DNA of 64,000 bases from Candidatus Enterenecus merdae (GTDB lineage Bacteria > Bacillota > Clostridia > Oscillospirales > Oscillospiraceae): the NCBI GenBank assembly GCA_018716385.1, contig DVJZ01000032.1:17517-81516 (forward strand). Reading direction: 5' to 3'. Positions 1-7,602 of the stretch are shown here, in pieces (positions within the stretch are counted from its first letter, which is position 1; each line of letters begins with the position of its first letter). A model generated the notes under the pieces. It was not told where the DNA came from. It did not search any database and saw only the letters and a list, made by a program, of their open reading frames with translations. Both the position numbers and the translations under genes were made by a program.

Positions 1-570
1 GATCACCAACAGCATGGGCATCATGGAGGACATCAGGGTGCCGGCGGTGTCCGCCTCGGAGGCCAGGTTGTATGTCCCCTCGCCGGGGTTGACGTCGAAC
101 TTGTTGGCCAGGCTGGTTTCATAGCCGGCCAGCAGGGCGTCCAGCATCTCGTAGGCGGTGGAGGAGTCCACGCTGGCCGAGTTGTAGTACAGCTCCACTA
201 CCGGGGCGGATTGGCCGGAGGCCACGTCATAGGCGGCCACCTGCGCGTCGAAACCGGAGGGGAAGACGGCCAGCAGGTCCAGCTCCTGCTCCCGAATGAG
301 AGACTTGGCCTGGTCCATATCCGCGGCGGCCTGGATGTCCACCCCAGCCTGATCCGCCAGGGCGGCGATGGAGTCAGGAAGGTTGACCGCCTGAATCGTG
401 GGCGCAAAGTCTTCGTCCACCGAGAACTGATTGGACAGGGCAGAGCCCATGAAGGTGTAGACTACGAAAATGAGCACGCCGGGCAGCAGGATGGTGCCAA
501 GGACGGTGCGTTTGTCCCCGAAGAAGCGGGCAAGCTCCTTGCGGAAAATGGTGAGCATTCCGTTTTTCAT
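1..570 (-). CDS. ABC-2 type exporter permease (NatB-like), 3' end outside window
   Basis: Reading leftwards from an ATG at 570, the frame stays open for all 190 codons to the window edge, so the C-terminus is missing. The product starts MKNGMLTIFRKELARFFGDK, then a hydrophobic stretch (about residues 24-42), then a long extracytoplasmic region. This is the usual layout of ABC-2/NatB permeases, which have one N-terminal helix, a big outer loop and a C-terminal membrane block. Its start overlaps the stop of the ATPase gene (ATGA), so the two are translationally coupled and should form one exporter. The substrate cannot be read from the sequence; Na+, drugs or peptides are possible. Confidence 0.85.
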   Translation of the reverse strand, partial: MKNGMLTIFRKELARFFGDKRTVLGTILLPGVLIFVVYTFMGSALSNQFSVDEDFAPTIQAVNLPDSIAALADQAGVDIQAAADMDQAKSLIREQELDLLAVFPSGFDAQVAAYDVASGQSAPVVELYYNSASVDSSTAYEMLDALLAGYETSLANKFDVNPGEGTYNLASEADTAGTLMSSMMPMLLVI

Positions 571-1346
571 GCGTCCTTCCCCATCCTTTCCACATACAGG
601 TCAAAGAACCGATCTTCCAGATTTTTGCCCTGGCACACCTCGTCCAGGGTACCGCACAGGGCCATGGAGCCGTCGATGATGATCCCCACCCGGTCGCACA
701 GCTTTTCCACCAGGGAGAAGATATGGGTGGATACCAGAACCGTCTTGCCCTGCTGGCGCAGCTCCTGGAGGAAGTCGGTGACCACCTTGGCAGTGATGAC
801 GTCCAGGCCATTGGTGGGCTCGTCAAAGATGATGATGTCCGGGTCGTGGACAATGGAGATGACCAGGGACACCTTCTGCTTCATGCCGGTGGACAGGTCG
901 GCCACCTTCACCTGGGCGAAGCGATCGATGCCGAACCGCTGGAACAGCGCCTGCTTGCGGGCCTGGCGGGCCTGGTCAGGCACCCGGTGCAGGCGGGAGA
1001 AGAAGTCGTACAGATAGTCGGGGGTGAAGAAGTCCTCCAGCTTCAGCTCGCTGGTGAGAAAGCCGATGCGCTCGCGCACCCGCTCGGGCTCGGTGACGAT
1101 GCTGGCCCCGTCCACCAGGGCGTCCCCCGCATCGGGTTTGATCAGGGTGGCCAGCAGGCGCAGGGTGGTGGTCTTGCCCGCCCCGTTGGGGCCCAACAGG
1201 CCGAAGATCTCCCCCCGGAGGGCGGAGAAGGACAGGCCGTCCACGGCCACCTTTACTTTTTGCTTGGTTTTCTCGATCTTCTGCTGTTTGGGGGACAGCC
1301 GGAAAGTCTTGCGCAGCCCCCGGACTTCCAGAATGGGATCAGACAT
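567..1346 (-). CDS. ABC exporter ATP-binding protein (NatA-like)
   Basis: This 259-residue ATPase powers the adjacent permease. Visible motifs are Walker A GPNGAGKTT (about residue 50), signature LSTGMKQK and Walker B IIIFDEPTNGLD, plus the switch histidine in VSTHIF. An insertion rich in Lys and Gln (KQQKIEKTKQK) precedes the first strand, as in some NatA proteins. I chose the ATG at 1346 because a GGAGG lies 8 bases upstream; the longer frame upstream is a shadow of the protease gene. The start overlaps the end of the CPBP protease gene by 8 bases. It is the fourth gene of a five-gene operon. Confidence 0.92.
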   Translation of the reverse strand: MSDPILEVRGLRKTFRLSPKQQKIEKTKQKVKVAVDGLSFSALRGEIFGLLGPNGAGKTTTLRLLATLIKPDAGDALVDGASIVTEPERVRERIGFLTSELKLEDFFTPDYLYDFFSRLHRVPDQARQARKQALFQRFGIDRFAQVKVADLSTGMKQKVSLVISIVHDPDIIIFDEPTNGLDVITAKVVTDFLQELRQQGKTVLVSTHIFSLVEKLCDRVGIIIDGSMALCGTLDEVCQGKNLEDRFFDLYVERMGKDA

Positions 1347-2205
1347 GGGGATCAGCCTCCTTTTTATTTTCATTTGGTTGGGACGGCAGGAACAGCAGGG
1401 CCAGGCCGCGACGGGCCAGCAGGCACAGCGCCAGACCCGCCAGCAGCAGGACGGCCAGCACCACCAAGCCGTTGAGCTGGGCCAGCCCGGGCAGAACCAG
1501 CACCTGCCCGATGGCGTTGAAGACCACATGGGTGATCACGCTGGGCAGGATGGAGCCGGCGCGCCAGGCCATGATCCCCAGCACCAGGCCCAGCAGGAAG
1601 GCGTAGCCCATCCACACCGGCTGCCCATGGCAGAGGGCAAAGGCCAGGGCGGAGAGCAGCACCGCCGGCCAGCCGGGCAGCGCCCGGGCCAAGCGGGACT
1701 GGATCAGCCCCCGGAAGATCACCTCTTCCACCACCGGGGCCACCAAGGCCACGGACAGGAAGGGCAGCACCCCGGTATTGCTCAGGGGGGCGGAGGCCTG
1801 GGAATAGTCCTGCAGCCAGGTTGTGGGCAGCAGGGACAGGGCCAGGGTGATCACCGCGTAGAGCAGGGGAGCGGCCCCCGCCGCCCCCGCCGCCGCCTGG
1901 CCGGGGACGGGGCGCAGGCCCACCTCCTGGAGGGGGCGGCGCCTGCGGGCCAGGAAGAAGACCAGCAGGACGGCCAGGACCAGCAGGTTGGAGATCATGG
2001 AGATGTGGATGAGGTAGTCGTAGAGCTCCAGGGTGACTAGCAGGGGGTTGACCGCGCCGGTGCGGGCCCCAATGATCAGGGTGATGGCCATGGTGAAGGC
2101 GAAGGAGACCAGGACCTGGCTGCCCAGGAACAGCAGCAGGTAGGCCACCGACTTGCCCAGGGCGGTCAGGATCTGCCCGGCGCGGTTGGAATGTGTTTCA
2201 TTCAT
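1339..2205 (-). CDS. CPBP-family intramembrane glutamic endopeptidase
   Basis: A 288-residue, very hydrophobic protein with about eight membrane segments. It carries the three CPBP (Abi/CAAX-like) motifs in order: EEVIFRG (paired glutamates and arginine), FALCHGQ with the second-motif histidine, and HVVFN (HxxxN). The family cleaves substrates inside the membrane; in bacteria members take part in bacteriocin self-immunity and peptide maturation. Its place between DUF3169 and an ABC exporter makes a role in handling an exported or toxic peptide plausible, but no peptide gene is visible here. Function beyond the protease fold is inference. Confidence 0.88.
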   Translation of the reverse strand: MNETHSNRAGQILTALGKSVAYLLLFLGSQVLVSFAFTMAITLIIGARTGAVNPLLVTLELYDYLIHISMISNLLVLAVLLVFFLARRRRPLQEVGLRPVPGQAAAGAAGAAPLLYAVITLALSLLPTTWLQDYSQASAPLSNTGVLPFLSVALVAPVVEEVIFRGLIQSRLARALPGWPAVLLSALAFALCHGQPVWMGYAFLLGLVLGIMAWRAGSILPSVITHVVFNAIGQVLVLPGLAQLNGLVVLAVLLLAGLALCLLARRGLALLFLPSQPNENKKEADPHV

Positions 2206-2217
2206 GACAAGACCTCC

Positions 2218-3012
2218 TTAGAGAACTTTGGCCCCCGGCTGGGACAGCCGGAACGCCCAGTAGGAATAGGTGCATTGGGAAACGCCCCAGATGAGGCAGA
2301 CGGCAAGCAAGGGTAGGAAGCCGGTGTTCAGGAACATGGCGGATAGGGTGAAGACCAACCATAGGGCTGAGCAGACCCCGGTGGTGGCGGAAAAGGCATT
2401 GTAGGCGCACTGGCCAATGAGAAGCTTTTCCGCCTCATCGCAGCTTTCAAACCATTTCTTCTGAAACTTCACATCATAGACAGAGGCCTTTTTTTCCGGG
2501 GCCATCCGCTTGGCCAGGTCCACCACCCGCTGATGAAGCAGAATATTTTCTACCATGAAAAGGACGAAGAAAATCGGGACGATCAGCAAGTTCAGGAAAT
2601 GAGGGCCCTCCTCGTCCAGGATGGGGCCGGCATAGGACGCGCCCATGAGAAAGAGAGACACCAGAGAGAACATGCCCGAAATCCATAGGGTAATGGACAA
2701 TCTTTGATCGATCTGGCCGGAAACGGCCTCGTCCTCCCCGTCCCAGCTGAGGAATGCCTTCTTGGCGGAACGGTAGAGGGGGATGCAGACAGCGGGCTGG
2801 AGCACCGCGCAGGCCACCAGCAGCCAGGGGGCGATATACAGGGAGAAAAACGTACCCGCCTGGGCCAGTACGTCCGCCAGCCCGTCCAGGCCAAAGTAGG
2901 CCGCACAGTAGCCAGCCGTCCCGCCCACCAGTGAAGCGCACACCAGGATCAGCAGAAATTTGGGCAAAGCCCGGCGGTTGGCCTGCCGGATGGCGTCGTC
3001 AGTCTGTTTCAT
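2218..3012 (-). CDS. DUF3169-family membrane protein
   Basis: 264 residues with roughly six membrane segments (about residues 19-40, 55-77, 108-130, 146-160, 206-225 and 229-247) and a cytoplasmic middle part. The pattern, length and neighbourhood (small XRE regulator upstream, ABC exporter downstream) fit the DUF3169 family of Firmicutes, whose function is unknown. A GGAGG precedes the start. The first 14 bases overlap the end of the XRE gene, so the two are expressed together. I assign the family from memory of its context and topology, not from a profile search. Confidence 0.75.
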   Translation of the reverse strand: MKQTDDAIRQANRRALPKFLLILVCASLVGGTAGYCAAYFGLDGLADVLAQAGTFFSLYIAPWLLVACAVLQPAVCIPLYRSAKKAFLSWDGEDEAVSGQIDQRLSITLWISGMFSLVSLFLMGASYAGPILDEEGPHFLNLLIVPIFFVLFMVENILLHQRVVDLAKRMAPEKKASVYDVKFQKKWFESCDEAEKLLIGQCAYNAFSATTGVCSALWLVFTLSAMFLNTGFLPLLAVCLIWGVSQCTYSYWAFRLSQPGAKVL

Positions 3013-3217
3013 GGGGATCCTCCTCCAGCATAAAGATGTCCTCCACCTGGGCGCGGCAGATCTTGGCCAGCGTCAGCGCCAGGGTGACGGAGGGAGAGTA
3101 ATCCCCTCGCTCGATCAGGCTGATGGTTTGGCGGGATACTCCCGCCAGGTGACCCAGCTCCTGCTGGGTCACATTCAGTGCTGCCCGATATTCCTTTAAC
3201 CGGTTTTTCAGGCGCAT
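2999..3217 (-). CDS. Small XRE/Cro-type HTH regulator (72 aa)
   Basis: The whole protein is one helix-turn-helix domain: residues 7-62 include TQQELGHLAGVSRQTISLIE, the typical HTH core, and the family ending EDIFML. These short YozG-type regulators have no ligand domain and usually control their own operon. The start at 3217 has GGAGGG four bases upstream; the in-frame extension to 3301 lacks a ribosome site and looks non-coding. It is the first gene of the operon XRE - DUF3169 - CPBP - ATPase - permease. The TTGTCA repeat array 90-140 bases upstream is its most likely binding site. Confidence 0.93.
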   Translation of the reverse strand: MRLKNRLKEYRAALNVTQQELGHLAGVSRQTISLIERGDYSPSVTLALTLAKICRAQVEDIFMLEEDPHETD

Positions 3218-3307
3218 GGCTCCCTCCTGTCCGCTCCCCACCCATCCCCGCTGCTCCAGCCCGGCCTGGGATGGTCGGGCCGGTGCCCGATCTTTTGACA
3301 ATCTCCC

Positions 3308-3356
3308 TTGTCATGATGACAAATATTATTGTCATCATGCAATATATCATTGTCAC
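3308..3356 (-). promoter_or_regulatory. Probable promoter with 21-bp-spaced TTGTCA operator repeats
   Basis: TTGTCA occurs at 3308, 3329 and 3350, exactly 21 bases apart, or two helical turns. The first copy is half of a perfect 15-bp palindrome (3308-3322). On the minus strand a plausible promoter overlaps the array: GTGACA (3351-3356), 17 bases, GACAAT (3328-3333). The array sits between the XRE operon and the divergent GH25 gene, so binding could affect both. Operator function is inferred from symmetry and spacing. Confidence 0.55.
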
Positions 3357-3430
3357 CCGCTGCTGTCAAGGGGGAAATAGGATGTTTGAGCCAATGGACT
3401 TGGAAAAAATCGAAAATGGGCAAAAAGGGG

Positions 3431-3459
3431 TTGCCAGGAGGGGGGAGATTCGATACAAT
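3431..3459 (+). promoter_or_regulatory. Promoter of the SLH-GH25 gene
   Basis: TTGCCA (3431-3436), a 17-base spacer and TACAAT (3454-3459), ending 43 bases before the ATG at 3502. Confidence 0.6.
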
Positions 3460-3501
3460 AAAAATCAAATCCCCCGGATCCGGGCGAAAGAGGAGAGAGC
3501 A

Positions 3502-4839
3502 ATGAAGAAACGAGTGATTGTGCTGCTGCTGGCGGTGGTGTTGTCCTGCGCCCTGGCGCTGCCGGGCATGGGGGCCCAGGAGGGGCGGGCGATGCGCTTT
3601 TCCGATGTGCCCGAGGACATCTGGTACTATGATAATGTGCGGGACCTGTATGAGGCGGGAATCATTGACGGGCTGAGCGACCAGATCTTCGGCGGGGATG
3701 ACCCGGTGGCTTGGGGGCAGGCCTTCAAGCTGATCACCCTGGCCATCGGCTGCGCCGTACCCGCGCCGGTGGAGGGGGAGCGCTGGGACTATCCGTACAT
3801 CGAACTGGCTCTGGACAACCGCCTGGTCTATGCCTTTGACGCGGCCTACCTGTCCGACGTGCCCACCCGCCTTCAGGTGGCCCATATGGTAGCCCGGGCG
3901 CTGGACCTGCTGAGCATTCCCCAGGGGGACAGCCCCTTTGCCGATTGCGACGACGGCTATGTGACCCACCTGTATGAGAAGGGCATCCTGGAGGGGGCCG
4001 GGCACGAGGACGGCCAGATGCTCTTCGTACCGGACGCCCCCATCACCCGGGCGGAGATGGCCGCCATCCTCTGGCGGGTGTACAACCTGGACGTGAGCCA
4101 GGGGATGTTCCGCCACAGCAACTACTGGGTGGAACCCTTCAGCGCCGAGGAAGTGGCCCCCTTTGGCTACGATCCGAGTCTGTTTGCCCTGGATGGGTCG
4201 TTCATGACCTATGGCGACGGGAGCGTGGCCTATGAGGTTGGGGTGGATGTGTCCGAGTTCCAGCTGGACATCGACTGGCAGGCGGTGGCGGATGCCGGGG
4301 TGGACTTCGCCATCCTGCGCATCGGCGGGCGGTTCATGCAGTCGGGCGGGCTGTATGAGGACCAGTATTTCCGGCGCAACTTGGAGGGGGCCAAGGCCGC
4401 GGGACTGAAGGTGGGCGTGTACTTCTTCTCCCAGGCCATCAATGCCCAAGAGGGGCTGGAAGAGGCGGAGTTTGTGCTGGATCTGCTGGGTGGCGCCCAG
4501 CTGGACTACCCGGTGGTGTGCGACTGGGAGTATCTGGGTGGCAGTTCCTCCCGTACCTATGGGGTGGAGCCTGCGGAGGTCACCGCCGGCATCGATGCCT
4601 TCTGTGCCCGGGTGGAACAGGCGGGCTATCAGGCGATGGTGTACTTCAACGCCTACTGCGGCTACATCAAGATGGATCTGCGGGCGCTGACAGACTATGA
4701 CTTCTGGTATGCCCAATATGCCGCCCAGCCCAGCTACCGCTACCACTTCCAGATGTGGCAGTACAGCTCCAGCGGCAGGGTGCCCGGCATCAATGGAGAC
4801 GTGGATATGAACATCAGCTTCGTGCCCTACGGGGTGTGA
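3502..4839 (+). CDS. Secreted SLH-domain GH25 muramidase
   Basis: A 445-residue exported protein. Residues 1-25 are a signal peptide (KKR, then a hydrophobic core). Residues 33-200 hold SLH-type repeats, for example FSDVPEDIWYYDNVRDLYEAG and TRAEMAAILWRVYN, which bind secondary wall polymers. Residues 245-445 are a GH25 lysozyme domain with GVDVSEFQ, the acidic pair in VVCDWEY (Asp341, Glu343) and the closing MWQYSSSGRVPGING. GH25 enzymes cleave the N-acetylmuramic acid to N-acetylglucosamine bond of peptidoglycan. AGGAGAG precedes the ATG at 3502; the longer upstream frame is not supported. It stands alone, divergent from the XRE operon, and is probably a housekeeping wall-remodelling enzyme. 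Confidence 0.92.
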   Translation: MKKRVIVLLLAVVLSCALALPGMGAQEGRAMRFSDVPEDIWYYDNVRDLYEAGIIDGLSDQIFGGDDPVAWGQAFKLITLAIGCAVPAPVEGERWDYPYIELALDNRLVYAFDAAYLSDVPTRLQVAHMVARALDLLSIPQGDSPFADCDDGYVTHLYEKGILEGAGHEDGQMLFVPDAPITRAEMAAILWRVYNLDVSQGMFRHSNYWVEPFSAEEVAPFGYDPSLFALDGSFMTYGDGSVAYEVGVDVSEFQLDIDWQAVADAGVDFAILRIGGRFMQSGGLYEDQYFRRNLEGAKAAGLKVGVYFFSQAINAQEGLEEAEFVLDLLGGAQLDYPVVCDWEYLGGSSSRTYGVEPAEVTAGIDAFCARVEQAGYQAMVYFNAYCGYIKMDLRALTDYDFWYAQYAAQPSYRYHFQMWQYSSSGRVPGINGDVDMNISFVPYGV

Positions 4840-4891
4840 GCCAACCGGGTTCCCCTGCGCCTGGGGGTGGTTGGGCAGAATGCGTGCTCAC

Positions 4892-4947
4892 CTCCTTGCC
4901 ATCTGTTTATGAACAGTATATACAGAATGAACAGATGTGTCAAGGAG
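4892..4947. repeat. 56-bp imperfect inverted repeat
   Basis: Arms CTCCTTG-c-CATCTGTT and AACAGATG-tgt-CAAGGAG flank a 22-base AT-rich loop, giving 15 paired bases. It lies in the gap between the GH25 gene and the obgE terminator and has no T-run, so it is not a standard terminator. A decayed small palindromic element or an RNA hairpin are both possible. Confidence 0.6.
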
Positions 4948-4993
4948 AATCTTGAGGGATAAAGGATGTTTTTGTCGTAAGGCATCCCAGACA

Positions 4994-5034
4994 GGAAAAC
5001 ACCCCCGGGCCTGATGGCCCTGGGGGTGTTTTCC
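4994..5034 (-). terminator. Intrinsic terminator after obgE
   Basis: An 18-bp stem (arms 4994-5011 and 5016-5034, one bulge) with a four-base loop. On the minus strand the stem ends in TTTTCC. It starts nine bases past the obgE stop and may also stop transcripts arriving from the GH25 gene on the other strand. Confidence 0.85.
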
Positions 5035-5042
5035 GTTCCGGC

Positions 5043-6326
5043 TCATTTTTGGTATTCAAATTCCAGGTTGTACAGGCAAACCGCGTCACCATCCTGGACC
5101 CCTCGGTCCTCCATCTGCTGAAAGACCCCGGCCTCCCGCAGCCGCCGGTCAAACCAGTTGCGGCTTTCGTAGTCGGAGAAGTTGACGTTGGCCATCAGCT
5201 GGCGCAGCCAGGGCCCGTCCACCAGCCAGGTGCCGTCCTCATCCCGGGTGATCTCCAGGGGGGCGGAGGTATCCACCTCTGGGGGCCGCTCCACATAGGT
5301 GGGGGCGTACACCAGGATGGGGGGCAGCTGGGCCAGCCGGTCGGCGGCGGCGCGCATCAGCTCCCGGGTTCCCTGGTGGGTGGCGGCAGAGATCTCATAA
5401 AGAGGGCAACCTTTGGCTTCCACATGGGCCCTAAGCCGCGCCAGAAGCTCGGGGGCCTCCAGGATGTCCGCTTTGTTGGCGGCCACCAGCATGGGCCGGT
5501 TGGCCAGTGCGGGGGACCAGCGCTCCAGCTCGGCGCAGATGGCGTCAAAGTCGGCCAAGGGGTCGCGCCCTTCGCTGCCTGATACGTCCACCACATGGAT
5601 GAGCAGGCGGCAGCGGTCGATATGCCGTAGGAAGTCGTGGCCCAGCCCAGCCCCCTGGGCGGCCCCTTCGATAAGGCCGGGGATGTCGGCCAGGACAAAG
5701 GAGCGCCCGTCCTCCAGGGGCACCACCCCCAGGTTGGGGGACAGGGTGGTGAAGTGATAGTTGGCGATCTTGGGCTGGGCCCGGGTGACCACGCTCAAGA
5801 GGGTGGACTTGCCCACGTTGGGAAAGCCCACCAGCCCCACGTCGGCCAGCAGTTTCAGCTCCAGCAGAACCTCCCGGCTCTGGCCGGGCAGGCCGGCCTT
5901 GGCAAAGCGGGGGGCTTGGCGGGTGGGGGTGGCGAAGTGCTTGTTGCCCCAGCCGCCGTTGCCCCCCTTGGCCAGGATGAAGTCGTCCGGGGTGGACAGG
6001 TCGCAGATGATTTCCCGGGTGGCCAGGTCCCGCACCAGCGTGCCCAGGGGCACCCGGATGATCAGGTCGGCTCCATCCTTGCCCGAGCAGCGCTTGCCTC
6101 TGCCGTCCTGGCCGTTCTCCGCAGCGTACTTGCGCTTATAGCGAAAGTCCAGCAGGGTGGACATATGGGGATCCACCCGCAGCACCACATTGCCGCCCCG
6201 GCCGCCATCGCCGCCGTCCGGGCCGCCGGCGGCCACGTACTTCTCCCGGTGGAAGGAGACGGCGCCGCCCCCTCCGTCGCCCGCTTTCACCACAATGCGG
6301 GCCGTGTCGATAAATTGATTGGCCAT
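5043..6326 (-). CDS. obgE: GTPase ObgE
   Basis: This 427-residue protein is a ribosome-associated GTPase needed for 50S maturation. Residues 2-158 form the glycine-rich Obg fold (AGDGGGGAVSFHREKY, GGDGGRGGNVVL). The G domain follows, with GFPNVGKST (G1), DIPGLIEGA (G3) and NKAD (G4). From about residue 345 comes the C-terminal OCT domain found in Firmicutes (GPWLRQLMANVNFSDYES). AAGGAGG precedes the ATG. It follows rplU-prp-rpmA, the usual firmicute order, but a hairpin at 6377-6408 separates it from rpmA and could lower its expression relative to the ribosomal proteins. Confidence 0.98.
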   Translation of the reverse strand: MANQFIDTARIVVKAGDGGGGAVSFHREKYVAAGGPDGGDGGRGGNVVLRVDPHMSTLLDFRYKRKYAAENGQDGRGKRCSGKDGADLIIRVPLGTLVRDLATREIICDLSTPDDFILAKGGNGGWGNKHFATPTRQAPRFAKAGLPGQSREVLLELKLLADVGLVGFPNVGKSTLLSVVTRAQPKIANYHFTTLSPNLGVVPLEDGRSFVLADIPGLIEGAAQGAGLGHDFLRHIDRCRLLIHVVDVSGSEGRDPLADFDAICAELERWSPALANRPMLVAANKADILEAPELLARLRAHVEAKGCPLYEISAATHQGTRELMRAAADRLAQLPPILVYAPTYVERPPEVDTSAPLEITRDEDGTWLVDGPWLRQLMANVNFSDYESRNWFDRRLREAGVFQQMEDRGVQDGDAVCLYNLEFEYQK

Positions 6327-6376
6327 GGGCCACCTCCTTCTCGGGACCCGGCGGCAGCGCCGGGACGGCAGAAAAT

Positions 6377-6408
6377 AAGGGCGCGCTGCGAGGTGGCAGC
6401 ACGCCCTT
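6377..6408 (-). terminator. Terminator-like hairpin between rpmA and obgE
   Basis: Arms AAGGGCGCGCTGC and GCAGCACGCCCTT pair with one mismatch, and on the minus strand are followed by TATTTTC. It lies immediately after the rpmA stop, so it may act as a partial terminator that lets some transcripts continue into obgE. Confidence 0.7.
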
Positions 6409-6412
6409 GCCC

Positions 6413-6694
6413 TTACTGAGCGATCTCGTATACAGAGACCTTCTTGCGGTCCTTGCCCAGGCGCTCGAACTTCACCGTTCCGTCCACCTTGGCAAACAGA
6501 GTGTCGTCGCTGCCCTTGCCAACGTTGGAGCCGGGGTGGATGTGGGTGCCCCGCTGGCGCACCAGGATGTTGCCAGCCAGCACGAACTGCCCGTCAGCGC
6601 GCTTAACGCCCAGGCGCTTTGATTCAGAGTCGCGGCCGTTCTTGGTGGAGCCGCCGCCCTTTTTGTGGGCGAAGAACTGGATATTGATCTTCAT
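6413..6694 (-). CDS. rpmA: 50S ribosomal protein L27 (with cleavable N-terminal extension)
   Basis: This 93-residue bL27 sits near the peptidyl-transferase centre. It starts [19 protein letters not shown]. The residues before HKK match the Firmicutes extension that the Prp protease removes after the FFA motif; the protease gene is next door. Two ATGs are adjacent (6697 and 6694); the inner one has better spacing to the AAAGGA site, but either could be used. The remaining body ([30 protein letters not shown]) is standard L27. Operon order is rplU - prp - rpmA. Confidence 0.96.
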   Translation of the reverse strand: MKINIQFFAHKKGGGSTKNGRDSESKRLGVKRADGQFVLAGNILVRQRGTHIHPGSNVGKGSDDTLFAKVDGTVKFERLGKDRKKVSVYEIAQ

Positions 6695-6717
6695 CATGGT
6701 CCTTTTCGTCCTTTCTG

Positions 6718-7086
6718 TCAAAGGGAGTGGGAGGGCCGGGCCCCTGATTCATCGCTGTCGTCCAACCGGACGGCGAGGTGTTTGGGGTATTCCCCGGCCA
6801 GGGATTCCAGATAGACCATCAGGCCAGTCAAAAGGGCCTGACAAGTGGCCTCGTGGGCTGGCTCCAGCCCGCCGGGGAGACGAAGGGCGAGGCGCCCGTC
6901 CCGCTGGCAGGCCGTAATCGGGGCGGCCAGGCCCAGCACCTGATTGACGGTGCATTCCACCAGACCCACCGCCGCAGAGATGGCGGCGCAGACGATGTCG
7001 CCCCCAGCCGGGGCGTATCCGCTGTGCCCCTCCGCGGCAAAGCCGCACAGCTGGCCGTGGGTGCGGTGGAAGGTAACGGTGGTCAT
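6718..7086 (-). CDS. prp: Ribosomal-processing cysteine protease Prp
   Basis: This 122-residue protein lies between rplU and rpmA, the conserved Firmicutes position. The catalytic pair is visible in [19 protein letters not shown]: His21 and Cys33, twelve residues apart as in the family. Prp cuts the N-terminal extension off L27, a step essential in Staphylococcus. The matching substrate motif (QFFA-HKK) is present in the adjacent rpmA. The C-terminal tail, rich in Asp and Ser, is poorly conserved. Confidence 0.93.
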   Translation of the reverse strand: MTTVTFHRTHGQLCGFAAEGHSGYAPAGGDIVCAAISAAVGLVECTVNQVLGLAAPITACQRDGRLALRLPGGLEPAHEATCQALLTGLMVYLESLAGEYPKHLAVRLDDSDESGARPSHSL

Positions 7087-7094
7087 GGCCTGGC

Positions 7095-7406
7095 TCAGGC
7101 GTTGACCGCTGTGATCTCCACCTTGGTGTAGGGCTGACGATGGCCCTGACGGCGGCGGTAGTTCTTCTTGGGCTTGTACTTGAAGACCAGCACCTTCTTG
7201 CCCTTGCCGTTCTTCACCACGGTGGCGGTGACGGAGGCGCCGTTTACAGTGGGGGCGCCAAAGGTGGCGTTTTCGCCGTCCAAAACAGCCAGAACCTTGT
7301 CGAAGGTGATGGAGCTGCCGGCCTCGGCATCCAGCTTTTCGATGTAGAGCGTATCGCCCTGGGTCACCTTATACTGTTTGCCGCCGGTCTCGATGATTGC
7401 GTGCAT
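7095..7406 (-). CDS. rplU: 50S ribosomal protein L21
   Basis: This 103-residue bL21 has the usual start [20 protein letters not shown] and the basic RNA-binding segment [20 protein letters not shown] chose the ATG at 7406, which matches family length and has AGGTG upstream; the longer frame is leader RNA. It is the first gene of the rplU-prp-rpmA(-obgE) unit, transcribed from the promoter at 7532-7560. Confidence 0.97.
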   Translation of the reverse strand: MHAIIETGGKQYKVTQGDTLYIEKLDAEAGSSITFDKVLAVLDGENATFGAPTVNGASVTATVVKNGKGKKVLVFKYKPKKNYRRRQGHRQPYTKVEITAVNA

Positions 7407-7525
7407 AGCTTGCACCTGCCTTTCCTTTATAACGGGCTCGCTCTCGGGGGAGGGGCCGGGGAGGCCCACTTGCGGGGTTGCGCCGTGCTGCTCCTTGGCG
7501 CTTCCCCATTCCCATTCAAAGCGGC
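7407..7525 (-). promoter_or_regulatory. 5' leader of rplU, possible L21 leader
   Basis: About 120 bases of GC-rich transcript lie between the promoter and rplU. They contain a GCGCC...GGCGC stem and a GGGCC/GGCCC-rich segment just before the ribosome site. Firmicutes carry a structured L21 leader at this position (Rfam family L21_leader), which may allow feedback control. I cannot match the consensus by eye, so the assignment rests on position. Confidence 0.35.
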
Positions 7526-7531
7526 TCTGAC

Positions 7532-7560
7532 AGTATATCAGCGAGGATTGTAAAAGTCAA
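7532..7560 (-). promoter_or_regulatory. Promoter of rplU-prp-rpmA
   Basis: On the minus strand: TTGACT (7555-7560), 17-base spacer, TATACT (7532-7537). It starts about 40 bases downstream of the hemZ stop. Confidence 0.85.
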
Positions 7561-7602
7561 GAGACTTTTCCTGTTTCCCGGGAAAAATCCCAGCCTGACG
7601 CC

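Noticed and set aside
3178..3501. 108-codon N-terminal extension of the GH25 protein
   Set aside because: It crosses the XRE promoter region, has no ribosome site, and would bury a clear signal peptide starting at 3502.
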